Shown piece after piece: positions 1 through 8,925 of a stretch of DNA of 46,549 bases; position 1 is the first letter of the stretch, and each line of letters starts with the position of its first letter. Below the pieces are notes generated by a model. It was not told where the DNA came from and did no database searches. It saw only the letters and a program-made list of their open reading frames with translations. Where the stretch lies: the NCBI RefSeq assembly GCF_900239185.1, contig NZ_OENA01000102.1:1-46549 (forward strand), written 5' to 3'. The position numbers and the translations under genes are program-made. This DNA comes from Tenacibaculum finnmarkense (GTDB lineage Bacteria > Bacteroidota > Bacteroidia > Flavobacteriales > Flavobacteriaceae).

Positions 1-109
1 TCTTTTTTGTTTTGAGAACCACAAAAGAAACATTTTAATAGAATTTCAGAAACCTTTTTCTTTTTATTTTACAAATTTAAACAGGCTCTTAAAGTATAAC
101 TATTGAAAA

Positions 110-1228
110 TTATAATTTAAGAAAATTAGCATTTTGAACTTTTACGCTAAATTTAATATAATCGTTATTAGTATATCCTTTTTTAAGAGTATCAATTTTG
201 ATTAATCCTTTAGCACCAGTTCTACCATCAACAAATTCAATAATATCTCCTGTTTTAAGGTCTTCGATATATTGAGCTCCTTTTGTAATACTTTCTAAAT
301 CAGAATTTTTAGTAACAGCATCAAAATCTAAAGAAGATTTTTTGAAGTAAAATTTATTTAATTGCTCTTTTGTTAATCCAGAAAATTTATTTATATCAAT
401 AAATGTGAATTTATCAGAATATACATTTGTAGAAGCAAAACTTGCCTTTGTTGTATAATAATATCCAAAATCCCAATAAGCTACGTAATCAGCATTGATA
501 TTTTTTTCTTGTTCAGTAAAGGTAACTCCTGGTTGAGTAATATCTTTTGTTTGTTGTGTAATTTTATATGTTTTTCCATCTAAAATAGAAACGAAACTTT
601 TTAATTTTCCAGTAGCATCAGGTGCATATAATTGAACTGAATTAGATAATTCCGTAGTAAATTCGGTTACAGCTACATCGCCAATTCCATTTCCTGTATT
701 GATGATAATTGTACCAACAGCTCCCTCATCATATGAATTTTTATGATATGGATTAGAAATATCTCCTTTACTATTTAAGTTAGCAAATCCTCCATGAGTA
801 GTCCATAATTGATATACATAAGTTTGATTATTACCTGTTGGAGCTTTAAAAACAATATCGTAGGTAAAGCCGTCTTTTGCTTCATCACCTAAATTCAAAG
901 AGTTATCATCTTTATTTAATTCAACGGTAATATTCGAAGTTGCAACGTCATATAATTCAGTGGTAGCTCCGTCAAGACTTTGTGTAATGTATAAACGTCT
1001 CATTTTGTTTTCAGCCCCTTCAAAATGTACCTTTACAGTTTCAAAACTGTTTGCTGTCGAATTTATTTTTAAAACAGGGTCTAATTTTGTTGCAGTTACA
1101 TCTAGTTTATATTCTGTACTAGTTTCACCTCCTTCAACTAATCCTGTATCATCTCCACAGCTTGTAAATGTTGTTCCGATTAAAAATGCACTACAGGCGA
1201 TAAATAATGGTTTCAATAAATTTTTCAT
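110..1228 (-). CDS. Hypothetical outer-membrane/periplasmic lipoprotein
   Basis: A 372-residue protein that I do not recognise. Its N-terminus is a lipoprotein signal peptide: basic start, hydrophobic core, and Cys24 in the context TSC. The Gly-Asp-Asp after the Cys resembles the acidic export tag that sends Bacteroidota lipoproteins to the cell surface (family knowledge). The rest is rich in Thr, Asn, Asp and aromatic residues with no transmembrane segment, as expected for a secreted beta-rich protein. It is transcribed divergently from tyrS, with about 160 bp between the starts. The ATG is followed directly by the signal peptide, so the start is well supported. The function is unknown; a surface-exposed binding or structural role is only a guess. 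Confidence 0.8.
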   Translation of the reverse strand: MKNLLKPLFIACSAFLIGTTFTSCGDDTGLVEGGETSTEYKLDVTATKLDPVLKINSTANSFETVKVHFEGAENKMRRLYITQSLDGATTELYDVATSNITVELNKDDNSLNLGDEAKDGFTYDIVFKAPTGNNQTYVYQLWTTHGGFANLNSKGDISNPYHKNSYDEGAVGTIIINTGNGIGDVAVTEFTTELSNSVQLYAPDATGKLKSFVSILDGKTYKITQQTKDITQPGVTFTEQEKNINADYVAYWDFGYYYTTKASFASTNVYSDKFTFIDINKFSGLTKEQLNKFYFKKSSLDFDAVTKNSDLESITKGAQYIEDLKTGDIIEFVDGRTGAKGLIKIDTLKKGYTNNDYIKFSVKVQNANFLKL

Positions 1229-1297
1229 TCTTTTTTTTGTTTAAATTATTTTTGATAAAACTATATATTCTTTTTCAAAATATATGCCAAAGAGCTT

Positions 1298-1305
1298 TAT
1301 ATTTG
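1298..1305 (+). promoter_or_regulatory. Bacteroidota -7 promoter element upstream of tyrS
   Basis: TATATTTG matches the TAnnTTTG consensus and lies about 85 bp before the tyrS ATG. No clear -33 TTG is present at the usual distance. The 5' untranslated region would be about 75 nt. Confidence 0.5.
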
Positions 1306-1389
1306 TGTTAAAACATAAATATTTCTAAATAGTAGAAACATTTTGTGTTTTAAAGTCACATTTTTAGCAAATTTTAACAAAGTAATAAA

Positions 1390-2691
1390 ATGAATAACTT
1401 AGTAGAAGAATTACGTTGGCGTGGAATGATTCACGACATGATGCCAGGAACTGAAGAGCAATTACTAAAAGAAATGACGGCAGCATATATTGGTTTTGAC
1501 CCAACTTCTGATTCGTTACATATTGGAAGTTTAGTACCTATTATATTACTTGTTCATTTAGAAAAAGCAGGGCATAAACCCGTAGCTTTAGTAGGTGGCG
1601 CAACAGGAATGATTGGTGATCCGTCAGGAAAATCAGACGAACGTAATTTATTAAACGAAGAAGCATTAGCCAAAAATGTAGCAGGAATTCAACGAACTTT
1701 AGCACGTTTTTTAAATTTTGAAAGTACTGCTAAAAACGCTCCTTTATTAGTAAATAATTATGATTGGATGAAAGATTTCTCCTTCATCGAATTTGCTAGA
1801 GATGTAGGGAAACGAATTACCGTAAACTACATGATGGGAAAAGAATCTGTTAAAAAAAGAATTTCAGGTGATACTACCGGAGGGATGAGTTTTACCGAAT
1901 TTACCTACCAATTAATTCAGGGATACGATTTTTATCATTTATATAAAAACCACAACTGTTTATTACAAATGGGAGGTTCTGATCAATGGGGAAACATTAC
2001 TACAGGAACAGAATTAGTTCGTAGAATGCATGTTGGTGAAGAGGCAAAAGCCTACGCAATGACTTGCCCATTAATTACCAAAGCCGATGGTTCAAAATTT
2101 GGGAAATCAGAAGGCGGAAATGTATGGTTAGATGCCGATAAAACATCCGTTTATAAATTTTACCAGTTTTGGTTAAATACTTCGGATGAAGATGCGGCTA
2201 AATATATTAAGATATTTACATTTTTAGATCAGCAAACTATTGCCGATTTAATTGAAAAACATCAAGAAGTACCACACGAAAGAGCGCTTCAAAAAACATT
2301 GGCTAACGCAGTTACTACTTTTGTGCATTCGCAAGAAGAATTAGAAAAAGCTATTGCAGCGTCAAATATTTTATTTGGAAAATCAACAGCGGATGATTTA
2401 AAAAGTTTAGATGAACAAACTTTTTTAGATGTGTTTGATGGTGTGCCACAAGCCGAAGTTTCTAAAGATGATATTCAAGTAGGTTTATCAATGATTGATG
2501 CTTTATCAGGAAAAACAAGCTTTTTAAAATCGAACGGAGATGCTAAAAGAGCTTTAAAAGAAAATGCTGTTTCAGTAAATAAAGAAAAGGTAAAAGAAGA
2601 TTTTTTAATTACATCCAAAGATTTAATAGCCGATAAATACGTGTTATTACAACGTGGAAAAAAGAGCTATTTTTTATTAAAAGTTCTTTAA
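1390..2691 (+). CDS. tyrS: Tyrosine--tRNA ligase
   Basis: Cytoplasmic class I aminoacyl-tRNA synthetase that charges tRNA-Tyr with tyrosine using ATP. The 433-residue length is normal for bacterial TyrRS. The HIGH-type motif is HIGS at residues 44-47 and the second signature is KFGKS at 236-240. The tyrosine-binding stretch with [10 protein letters not shown] lies just before it. The C-terminal part after about residue 365 has the S4-like RNA-binding domain ([13 protein letters not shown]). The stop codon directly abuts that of a small convergent gene, leaving no intergenic DNA. It is a housekeeping gene, probably transcribed alone from the upstream TAnnTTTG promoter. Confidence 0.97.
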   Translation: MNNLVEELRWRGMIHDMMPGTEEQLLKEMTAAYIGFDPTSDSLHIGSLVPIILLVHLEKAGHKPVALVGGATGMIGDPSGKSDERNLLNEEALAKNVAGIQRTLARFLNFESTAKNAPLLVNNYDWMKDFSFIEFARDVGKRITVNYMMGKESVKKRISGDTTGGMSFTEFTYQLIQGYDFYHLYKNHNCLLQMGGSDQWGNITTGTELVRRMHVGEEAKAYAMTCPLITKADGSKFGKSEGGNVWLDADKTSVYKFYQFWLNTSDEDAAKYIKIFTFLDQQTIADLIEKHQEVPHERALQKTLANAVTTFVHSQEELEKAIAASNILFGKSTADDLKSLDEQTFLDVFDGVPQAEVSKDDIQVGLSMIDALSGKTSFLKSNGDAKRALKENAVSVNKEKVKEDFLITSKDLIADKYVLLQRGKKSYFLLKVL

Positions 2692-2913
2692 TTAAGAAGC
2701 AATTTTTATATCAAAAGTTAAAGGGCATCGCTTACAGTTGATGCCTTTTTTTTGGTACTTATTACAACACCTAGTTTTAGGTTTTATACAACTAGAAGAG
2801 CAAACACTACTACAAGAAGTTGCTGTAAGTACTTTTGCTACCACTTTTGGCTGTATTGGAATAATCGGCGTTAATTTCTTAACATCCTTATTTTGAGTGT
2901 AAAATATAATCAT
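2692..2913 (-). CDS. Small cysteine-rich protein, 73 aa
   Basis: The ORF reads in from a TTG at 2934, but that codon is part of a TAnnTTTG promoter, so the ATG at 2913 is the better start and gives 73 residues. The N-terminal half is ordinary (Lys, Ile, Pro). The C-terminal half packs seven Cys into about 31 residues, including C-x3-C-x3-C, a CC pair and C-x2-C, with basic residues between them. There is no signal peptide or transmembrane segment. The spacing suggests metal binding or several disulfides, but I do not recognise a family. It ends flush against tyrS and is divergent from the 129-aa CNGKC protein that begins the metal locus, so a link to metal handling is possible but inferred. 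Confidence 0.6.
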   Translation of the reverse strand: MIIFYTQNKDVKKLTPIIPIQPKVVAKVLTATSCSSVCSSSCIKPKTRCCNKYQKKGINCKRCPLTFDIKIAS

Positions 2914-2931
2914 TTTGCTGTAATTTCGCTG

Positions 2932-2939
2932 CAAATGTA
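2932..2939 (-). promoter_or_regulatory. -7 promoter element for the Cys-rich small gene
   Basis: On the minus strand TACATTTG matches TAnnTTTG and sits about 19 bp before the ATG at 2913. It decides the start choice: the upstream in-frame TTG is inside the promoter and would not be transcribed. Confidence 0.5.
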
Positions 2940-3008
2940 ATAATTATTTAGAACAAATAAAAATAATATTATATTCTCTAAAAAATGTAGTAAAAAAAAT
3001 ACTTAAAC

Positions 3009-3016
3009 TATATTTG
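3009..3016 (+). promoter_or_regulatory. -7 promoter element of the metal-handling gene cluster
   Basis: TATATTTG lies 24 bp before the TTG start of the 129-aa membrane protein. It is the best promoter candidate for the first gene of the cluster and possibly for the following genes. Confidence 0.5.
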
Positions 3017-3040
3017 CTCTTTCTATTTTAAAAACACGTT

Positions 3041-3430
3041 TTGTTACAAAAATTAAGTATCTATTTTTTTATTTTATTGTATCTGGTAGCTATGTTGCGC
3101 CCAGTGGCTCCGTTTGTGGAGTATGCAATAAATTATGATTATATTTCTAAAGTTTTGTGTATTAATAAAGACAAGCCTGAACTTGCCTGTAATGGTAAAT
3201 GTCAATTAATGTTAAAAATAGAACAGCAGCAGCAAGACGATTTTGAATCGCTTCAAATTGTTCTTAAAGATTATCCGATAGGTTTTATAGAATTGGTTAA
3301 TTTACCAAAAAACACTTTAACAGCTTATCATAAAAAAGCATTATTTACCTACAATCAAACATATTCTTATCTGTTTGAAAATGCTACATTTCATCCACCC
3401 AACACTTCTTTTTTATATCGGTTAGCCTAA
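3041..3430 (+). CDS. Small membrane-anchored protein with CNGKC motif
   Basis: A 129-residue protein beginning at TTG; the only later ATG (residue 18) would cut through the hydrophobic segment, so TTG is preferred. Residues 5-25 form one membrane segment or uncleaved signal anchor. It is followed by a short conserved-looking stretch containing VLCINKDKPE and CNGKCQLM, i.e. three Cys including C-x3-C next to Met, then a Gln-rich polar segment. I recall similar unnamed proteins in Flavobacteriaceae near metal-related genes but know no function. It is followed after 108 bp by the MbnP-like gene on the same strand. The Cys/Met cluster would suit thiol or copper binding, but that is inference. Confidence 0.75.
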   Translation: MLQKLSIYFFILLYLVAMLRPVAPFVEYAINYDYISKVLCINKDKPELACNGKCQLMLKIEQQQQDDFESLQIVLKDYPIGFIELVNLPKNTLTAYHKKALFTYNQTYSYLFENATFHPPNTSFLYRLA

Positions 3431-3493
3431 TTTATACTTGTGTTTTTAACATAGGTTTTATAGGCTGTTTATTAAATTTTTTAAAATATAATT

Positions 3494-3522
3494 TTCTGAT
3501 GACTTAAAAAAGTTCATCAGAA
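3494..3522 (+). promoter_or_regulatory. Hairpin in the leader of the MbnP-like gene
   Basis: A perfect 9-bp inverted repeat (TTCTGATGA and TCATCAGAA) encloses an A-rich 11-nt loop and ends 16 bp before the MbnP-like ATG. No T-run follows, so it is not a good intrinsic terminator; it may stabilise or regulate the mRNA, or mark the end of the preceding gene. Confidence 0.35.
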
Positions 3523-3538
3523 TGTAAACACGTATAAA

Positions 3539-4339
3539 ATGAATAAAATTTTAAGTTTAGTTGCAGCAGCAACACTATTAGTATCTGTATCATGTAGTAA
3601 TAATGATGATGAATTAGCATTAAAAGGAAAAAACGATATTTCAGTTGAATTTGACCATGCAATGGCCGACGGCGATTTTATATTAGGAACTACCTATACT
3701 TTAAATGATGAAAAAATAACCCCTGATGCTTTAGATTATATTGTAGGGAATTTTACATTAACTAACGAAGAAGGAAAAGAAGTAGCAGTACCAGGTTTTT
3801 ATATTATTAGTGAAGGTGGCGGTACAAAAGTGAAAAATTTAAAAGTTGATTTAAAAGATGTTCCTGCTGGGAAATATACCAAAATGAAATTTGGAATCGG
3901 TGTTGATAAAAAAACATATTTAAACCACGAAGAAACGTATAAAGCAGATAAATCAGGTGATAATATTGACCTTTGGGTAGCTGCAAGAAAATACGGTTTA
4001 ACTTGGAGTTGGACAGCAGGTTATAAAAATTTAGCTTTTGAAGGTTCTTTTACTTCTCAAACGAATAAAGAAGAAACAGGCTATGCTGTACACCTTGCAA
4101 ACACTGTTTTATATCAAGAAATAACCTTAGCAATTGAACATGTTGCGGTATCTGAAGAAAATGCACCTCAAGTACATTTAAAAGTAGATGTTTCTAAAAC
4201 TTTAGCAGGAAAAAACACTATAAAATTATCAGAACAAAGTAGTATTATGGGCGGTGTAAAAGCAGGGAAGATATTTGACAATTTATTAGACCATATGTTT
4301 ACTGTAGATCACGTACATAATTCAGGAGCGCACCATTAA
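3539..4339 (+). CDS. MbnP-like copper-binding lipoprotein
   Basis: A 266-residue lipoprotein: signal peptide with Cys19 followed by SNNDDE, an acidic surface-export tag. The body matches the MbnP family, with VEFDHAM near the start of the mature protein, the block DALDYIVGNFTLTNEEG and the tryptophan block TWSWTAGYK (W156, W158). The C-terminus is His-rich (DHMF, DHVH, AHH). In characterised MbnP proteins a di-haem partner (MbnH) oxidises a Trp to kynurenine, producing a copper site (family knowledge). Here the next gene encodes such a peroxidase, so the pairing is as expected. Probably periplasmic-facing or surface-anchored; the copper specificity is inferred, not visible in the sequence. 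Confidence 0.8.
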   Translation: MNKILSLVAAATLLVSVSCSNNDDELALKGKNDISVEFDHAMADGDFILGTTYTLNDEKITPDALDYIVGNFTLTNEEGKEVAVPGFYIISEGGGTKVKNLKVDLKDVPAGKYTKMKFGIGVDKKTYLNHEETYKADKSGDNIDLWVAARKYGLTWSWTAGYKNLAFEGSFTSQTNKEETGYAVHLANTVLYQEITLAIEHVAVSEENAPQVHLKVDVSKTLAGKNTIKLSEQSSIMGGVKAGKIFDNLLDHMFTVDHVHNSGAHH

Positions 4340-4367
4340 TTAGCGCCTTGTAAAATATATATTTATC

Positions 4368-4396
4368 AACCTCATCGATTAAAAAATTGATGAGGT
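4368..4396 (+). terminator. Hairpin between mbnP-like and mbnH-like genes
   Basis: AACCTCATC pairs with GATGAGGTT, extendable inward with a G-T pair. Only a short weak T tract follows, and the next ATG is 16 bp on. It may be a leaky terminator or processing site that gives more MbnP than MbnH. Confidence 0.45.
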
Positions 4397-4411
4397 TTCT
4401 AAAATGTTTTT

Positions 4412-5446
4412 ATGAAAAAAACACTGTTTTTTTTTAGTTTCTTATTGATGTTATCATGTAAAGAAGCAGAAGCACCTTATGTGAAAATTCCATTAGTTTT
4501 TGAAAAACCTGCTAATTTCCCCGACTTAGCATATAATTTAGAGGCAAACCCACCAACCGAAAAAGGTTTTGAATTGGGTAAAAAGCTATTTTATGAAGGT
4601 AAATTATCTTCGGATGGAACTATTTCATGTGGTTTTTGTCATCTGCAAGCAAATGCGTTTACACATCACGGGCATCAATTTAGCCATGGTATTGATGATC
4701 AGCAAGGGGTTCGAAATACGCCACCTATTCAAAATGCCGCTTTTTTAAAGCAGTTTATGGCAGATGGCGCCACCGATAACCTTAATCGTTTTTCGATATT
4801 ACCAATAACAAATCCTGTTGAAATGAATGAAACAATAGGAGGCGTTTTAGATAAATTAAAAGCCGATAACGAATATCAGAAATTATTTGAACAGGCTTTT
4901 GATGATGGTAAAATTAACATGTCAAACATGCTTAAAGCCTTATCGCAGTTTATGATGATGCTAGTTTCTTCAAATTCTAAATATGATAAATATGTACGAA
5001 ATGAAGAAGGTGGAAATTTTACAGCTCAAGAAAAAAAAGGATTAGCGAGCTTTAAACAAAAGTGTGCTTCTTGTCATCAAACAGATTTATTTACAGACGA
5101 TTCTTTTCGAAATAATGGTTTGGCGGAACATCCGATATTGAAAGATTTAGGAAGGGCTAAGGTTACTTTAGATGAAAAAGACAATTTTAAGTTTAAAGTG
5201 CCAAGTTTACGAAACATCGCCTTAACAAAACCATATATGCACGACGGGCGTTTTTATACCCTAAAAAGAGTGCTTGATTTTTATAGCAACGATGTTCAAA
5301 ATACGCCAAATTTAGATCCTATTTTAAAACATTCAGACGGACGCTTAGGAATTGCATTATCCGAAGAAGAAAAAGAAAATATTCTTGTCTTTTTAAACAC
5401 ATTAACCGATTTAGAATTTATAACCGATGAACGTTTTTCAGAATAA
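4412..5446 (+). CDS. Di-haem cytochrome c peroxidase of the MbnH type
   Basis: A 344-residue lipoprotein (signal peptide with Cys16) with two c-haem attachment sites: CGFCH at 73-77 and CASCH at 218-222. The layout, including GVRNTPPIQNAAF after the first haem and KFKVPSLRNIALTKPYMHDGRF in the C-terminal half, is that of the bacterial CcpA/MauG peroxidase superfamily. Directly downstream of an MbnP-like gene, it is best read as the MbnH partner that oxidises a Trp of MbnP. It would act in the periplasm and depends on the cytochrome c maturation system. It overlaps the start of the next gene by 20 bp, indicating translational coupling. A plain H2O2-detoxifying peroxidase is the alternative, but context argues against it. 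Confidence 0.88.
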   Translation: MKKTLFFFSFLLMLSCKEAEAPYVKIPLVFEKPANFPDLAYNLEANPPTEKGFELGKKLFYEGKLSSDGTISCGFCHLQANAFTHHGHQFSHGIDDQQGVRNTPPIQNAAFLKQFMADGATDNLNRFSILPITNPVEMNETIGGVLDKLKADNEYQKLFEQAFDDGKINMSNMLKALSQFMMMLVSSNSKYDKYVRNEEGGNFTAQEKKGLASFKQKCASCHQTDLFTDDSFRNNGLAEHPILKDLGRAKVTLDEKDNFKFKVPSLRNIALTKPYMHDGRFYTLKRVLDFYSNDVQNTPNLDPILKHSDGRLGIALSEEEKENILVFLNTLTDLEFITDERFSE

Positions 5447-6404
5447 AATTATACTAACAATAGCAGTCTTAAGTATTGCAATACAAGGTTTTTCAAATAC
5501 GATATTTCCAAAGTCATACAAAGCTTTTTTAGAAGAAGAATGTGATGCCTGCGGATGTAGTAATAACGGTGGAAGCCTAGGAATGGGCGGAATTATCGAC
5601 AATAATTTTGTAGGGGTTCGGTATTTGTATCAACAATATGAATCAAAAGATGGAATTTTTACAGATTCGTCTAAAATTGATGAATCTTTTAATACTATTC
5701 AGCTTTGGTCAAGAATTCCTGTGGCTACAAATTTAGAATTGCAGGTATTTGTGCCGTATCATGCGCATCATAGAAATTATGTCGATAAAACAACAAATAT
5801 AACGGGCTTAGGCGATATTACACTGCTTTCAAATTATACGATTCTTGATAAAAAACAAGGTGATTATAACGAGAAAACCGAAAAAACATCGATGGTAAAT
5901 CATGTTGTAAAAGTGGGTGTTGGTGTAAAGCTTCCTACAGGAAAATATACCCAAGAAATTAACAATTCAACAAACCCAAGTTTTCAATTAGGAACCGGTA
6001 GTGTTGATTATATGTCGAACCTACAGTATGTTTTTAAATATAATGATTTTGGTGTAACAAATTACCTAAGTTATTATTATAAAAACACGAATAATAAAAA
6101 ATACCGTTTTGGGAATCAATTTAATTTTAATAGCACGCTTTTTTACGTTTTAAAAGATACTAAAAAGAATGTATTTATTCCATCATTAGGAATTTCAGGA
6201 GAGTTTTACAGTGTTAACAAACAATTTAACATGGAGGTAAAAGGTTCTGACGGACACGCCTTGTTTTCGAGTATTGGCTTGGAATATAATACCAATAAAA
6301 TAACTTTTGGAGCATCAGGAATGTATCCAATAAATCAAAATTTAGCACAAGCAAAGGTGGAAGTAAAATTCCGAACAAGCTTATACTTAAACTATAACTT
6401 TTAA
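5427..6404 (+). CDS. Outer-membrane beta-barrel protein with N-terminal Cys motif
   Basis: 325 residues with a signal peptide ending near residue 24. Early in the mature part is CDACGCSNNGGSLGMGG, a short Cys-rich segment that looks like a metal or thiol site. The remainder alternates hydrophobic and polar residues with many Tyr and Asn and ends in an aromatic residue (LYLNYNF), typical of an outer-membrane barrel; blocks such as GLGDITLLSNY and KVGVGVKLPTGKY resemble the phenol-pathway MetA-like 'transporter' family. The ATG lies inside the end of the peroxidase gene (20 bp overlap), so the two are co-translated. Likely role: outer-membrane component of the same metal-handling system; substrate unknown. 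Confidence 0.8.
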   Translation: MNVFQNKIILTIAVLSIAIQGFSNTIFPKSYKAFLEEECDACGCSNNGGSLGMGGIIDNNFVGVRYLYQQYESKDGIFTDSSKIDESFNTIQLWSRIPVATNLELQVFVPYHAHHRNYVDKTTNITGLGDITLLSNYTILDKKQGDYNEKTEKTSMVNHVVKVGVGVKLPTGKYTQEINNSTNPSFQLGTGSVDYMSNLQYVFKYNDFGVTNYLSYYYKNTNNKKYRFGNQFNFNSTLFYVLKDTKKNVFIPSLGISGEFYSVNKQFNMEVKGSDGHALFSSIGLEYNTNKITFGASGMYPINQNLAQAKVEVKFRTSLYLNYNF

Positions 6405-6427
6405 AAAATAGTTACAAAATTATAATC

Positions 6428-8827
6428 ATGAAAAAAATAGTACTAATCCTAGTAATAGCATTTCTTATGCCTATTTCTAAGAATTTTGCACAACAAAAAA
6501 ATCAACAAAATCAGCAAAAAATATATAAAAAATATCAAGGAAAAATTATTGATAAAAATAATAATCCAATAGTTGGAGCTACTATTATTTCTATAGATAA
6601 TAAAAATATAGGAACCGCCTCAAATTTAAATGGCGATTTCTCTATCAAATTAACAAGCTTAAAAAATCAGAAAAATGTAAAAGTAAACATTACAAGTGTC
6701 GGCTATCAAACAAAAATTGTAACACTTTTAAATAAGTTAAACACAATTCAATTAGTAGAAGATTTAGAAAGTTTAGAAGAAGTTATTGTTTCGGCTTCTC
6801 GTGAAGCTCAAAAACGTAAATATATTCCTGCGGCAATTGGTTTGGTTACTGAAAAAGATATTGAAGAGTCTAAGGCTTTTGGAATTGAGCAATTGGTAAA
6901 TCAGGTTCCTGGGGTGTATATGAGTACTTCAATGGCGGCAAGTAACGAGCAACATATGATGGCAATTCGTACGCCAATATCAACAAAATCGTTGTTTTTA
7001 TACTTGGAAGATGGCTTGCCAATCCGCCCTGTTGCAGTGTTTAATCATAATGCGTTGTTAGAAATGAACAGTACTGCTTTTGGTCGGGTAGAAGTGGTAA
7101 AAGGACCTGCATCGAGTATTTACGGAAGTGAAGCAATTGGAGGAAGTATTAATTTTATCACTAAAAATCCTAGAAAAGAATTTGGCGGTTCGTTTGCGAT
7201 GGAAGCAAATACTTTGGGCTTACAAAAAGTACAAGCAGAAGTATCTACAACGGCTTTAGACAAGCATGGTTTTTACCTAGGAGTTCATAAGGTGCGCCGT
7301 GTAAATGGTTTGCTTGAACATTCTGATTATGAGAAATTTGCTATTACCTTTAAAAATGTAAATGATTTTTCTGAAACGTTACGTTGGACAAATACCGTTT
7401 CTTTTATCGATTTTCGTTCTGATATGGGGTCAAGCTCTTTATCCGAAGAAAATTATTTGGCAGGAAAATATAAGAGTAATCATACGTTTGCTGAAAGAGA
7501 AGCAACGGCATTGCGTTTTCGTACGACTTTAGATAAAACATGGAACGACAGCAATAAAACGTCTTTTAATTTTATCTACAGAAATAATGAAATGAATCAA
7601 ATCCCTTCTTACAGAATGTCAACAAGAAGTGATTTTGGTGAAATTAATTCGAATAAATTTACCAGTGCAGTAGCGTTGGTTCAACATAAATTAGATTTTA
7701 ATTTTGCAGATGCTTCTTTAATTGTAGGAGGTACGGTTGATTATTCGCCACAAGATTATTATGCGAAAAAAATAAAGGTGAATTATGATAAAACCACCAA
7801 GAAATTTACGGGTTATCAGCAAACAGACCTATATAAAATGTTTTATCAGGCTGATATTTTAAATTATGCAGGGTATGCACAGTTTGAAATTTCGCCACTA
7901 GAAAACTTAAAGGTAACTGCTGCGTTGCGTTATGATGGTTTTAACTATGATTACGATAATAAAGATGAAGGAAAATCGGGTGTAAAAGACCAAAAAGTAA
8001 GTTATAATAATGTATCTCCTAAAATAGGAATGAATTTTAATGTTACCAACAATATTGGTTTTTATTCAAATTATTCAAAAGGATTTACACCGCCACAAGT
8101 AGGGTCGTTGTTTAGAAATAGTGGTGTTGATGAGGTAGTTTATGCCCTAAAACCTGCCAATTTTGATAATTATGAAGTTGGAGGATATGTAGCTATAAAT
8201 TCTGATATAAAATTAGATGTTACCGCCTACAGATTAGATGGTAAAAACAGGCTGGTTACCACTTCGGATGCTAGTGGAAATTATTTAAAGCAAAACGCAG
8301 GAAAAACACGTTCGCAAGGAATTGAGTTAGGGGTTAATTGGAAAATTTTAAACAATTTAACTTTTGATTATAATGCAAGTTACGCTACACATAAATATCT
8401 GGAGTTTTACAAGGCTGTAAAAGATAAAAAAACAAAGGCATATTCAAAAATTGATCATTCAAATACCGATATGCCAACGGCACCAAATTATATTGCTTCG
8501 ATGTCGTTAAAATATACGCCAATCGATAATTTGTTAGTAACATTTCAGCACGAACAAATAGGAGCGTATAATACGAGTCTTGAAAATGAAGCTATTATAG
8601 CAAAGGATGCTTCAGGAAATAAAATAATGGGAACAAGTACTTATGATGGGCATCAGATTTTTAATTTGAAGGCAAATTATACCTACAAAAAATTTGATGT
8701 TTGGGCACAGGGCTTAAATATTTTTGACACGTTATATTCAACAAGGGCTTCTTATAGATATGGAAGTACAAAATATGGTGTAGGTGCTCCAAGAGCATTT
8801 CATTTTGGGGTGAAGTACAACTTTTAA
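6428..8827 (+). CDS. TonB-dependent outer-membrane receptor
   Basis: 799 residues: signal peptide (cleavage near FAQ-Q, residue 22), a carboxypeptidase-like regulatory domain at about 38-110 (YQGKIIDKNNNPIVGATI), a plug domain at about 115-250 (SLEEVIVSASRE, GRVEVVKGPASSIYGSEAIGG) and a 22-strand barrel ending in aromatic FHFGVKYNF. It imports a ligand across the outer membrane using TonB energy. It begins 23 bp after the preceding barrel gene and belongs to the MbnP/MbnH operon, so copper, a copper chelate or an iron chelate is the likely ligand. Ligand choice is inference from neighbours. Confidence 0.93.
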   Translation: MKKIVLILVIAFLMPISKNFAQQKNQQNQQKIYKKYQGKIIDKNNNPIVGATIISIDNKNIGTASNLNGDFSIKLTSLKNQKNVKVNITSVGYQTKIVTLLNKLNTIQLVEDLESLEEVIVSASREAQKRKYIPAAIGLVTEKDIEESKAFGIEQLVNQVPGVYMSTSMAASNEQHMMAIRTPISTKSLFLYLEDGLPIRPVAVFNHNALLEMNSTAFGRVEVVKGPASSIYGSEAIGGSINFITKNPRKEFGGSFAMEANTLGLQKVQAEVSTTALDKHGFYLGVHKVRRVNGLLEHSDYEKFAITFKNVNDFSETLRWTNTVSFIDFRSDMGSSSLSEENYLAGKYKSNHTFAEREATALRFRTTLDKTWNDSNKTSFNFIYRNNEMNQIPSYRMSTRSDFGEINSNKFTSAVALVQHKLDFNFADASLIVGGTVDYSPQDYYAKKIKVNYDKTTKKFTGYQQTDLYKMFYQADILNYAGYAQFEISPLENLKVTAALRYDGFNYDYDNKDEGKSGVKDQKVSYNNVSPKIGMNFNVTNNIGFYSNYSKGFTPPQVGSLFRNSGVDEVVYALKPANFDNYEVGGYVAINSDIKLDVTAYRLDGKNRLVTTSDASGNYLKQNAGKTRSQGIELGVNWKILNNLTFDYNASYATHKYLEFYKAVKDKKTKAYSKIDHSNTDMPTAPNYIASMSLKYTPIDNLLVTFQHEQIGAYNTSLENEAIIAKDASGNKIMGTSTYDGHQIFNLKANYTYKKFDVWAQGLNIFDTLYSTRASYRYGSTKYGVGAPRAFHFGVKYNF

Positions 8828-8857
8828 TATTCCGTTTAATATCAAATTTTTAAAATA

Positions 8858-8912
8858 AAAAGTCTTTTTACTCCCTTTTTATTTTTTTAATAACTAAAGT
8901 AAAAAGACTTTT
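8858..8912 (+). repeat. 15-bp perfect inverted repeat before the PepSY gene
   Basis: AAAAGTCTTTTTACT at 8858-8872 pairs exactly with AGTAAAAAGACTTTT at 8898-8912, around a 25-nt T-rich loop. It fills the gap between the receptor and PepSY genes and ends 13 bp before the ATG. It may be an attenuator/terminator or an operator. Confidence 0.5.
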
Positions 8913-8925
8913 AAAATTTTATAAA

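Noticed and set aside
1..109. Window start as a separate feature
   Set aside because: Only AT-rich sequence beyond the lipoprotein stop codon; no convincing terminator stem or coding frame.
2692..2913. The Cys-rich small protein as a methanobactin precursor
   Set aside because: Methanobactin precursors are far shorter with a different Cys pattern, and no MbnB/MbnC enzymes are encoded nearby.
4412..5446. The di-haem protein as an ordinary CcpA peroxidase
   Set aside because: Not excluded by sequence alone, but the directly preceding MbnP-like gene and the following barrel and receptor genes favour the MbnH role.
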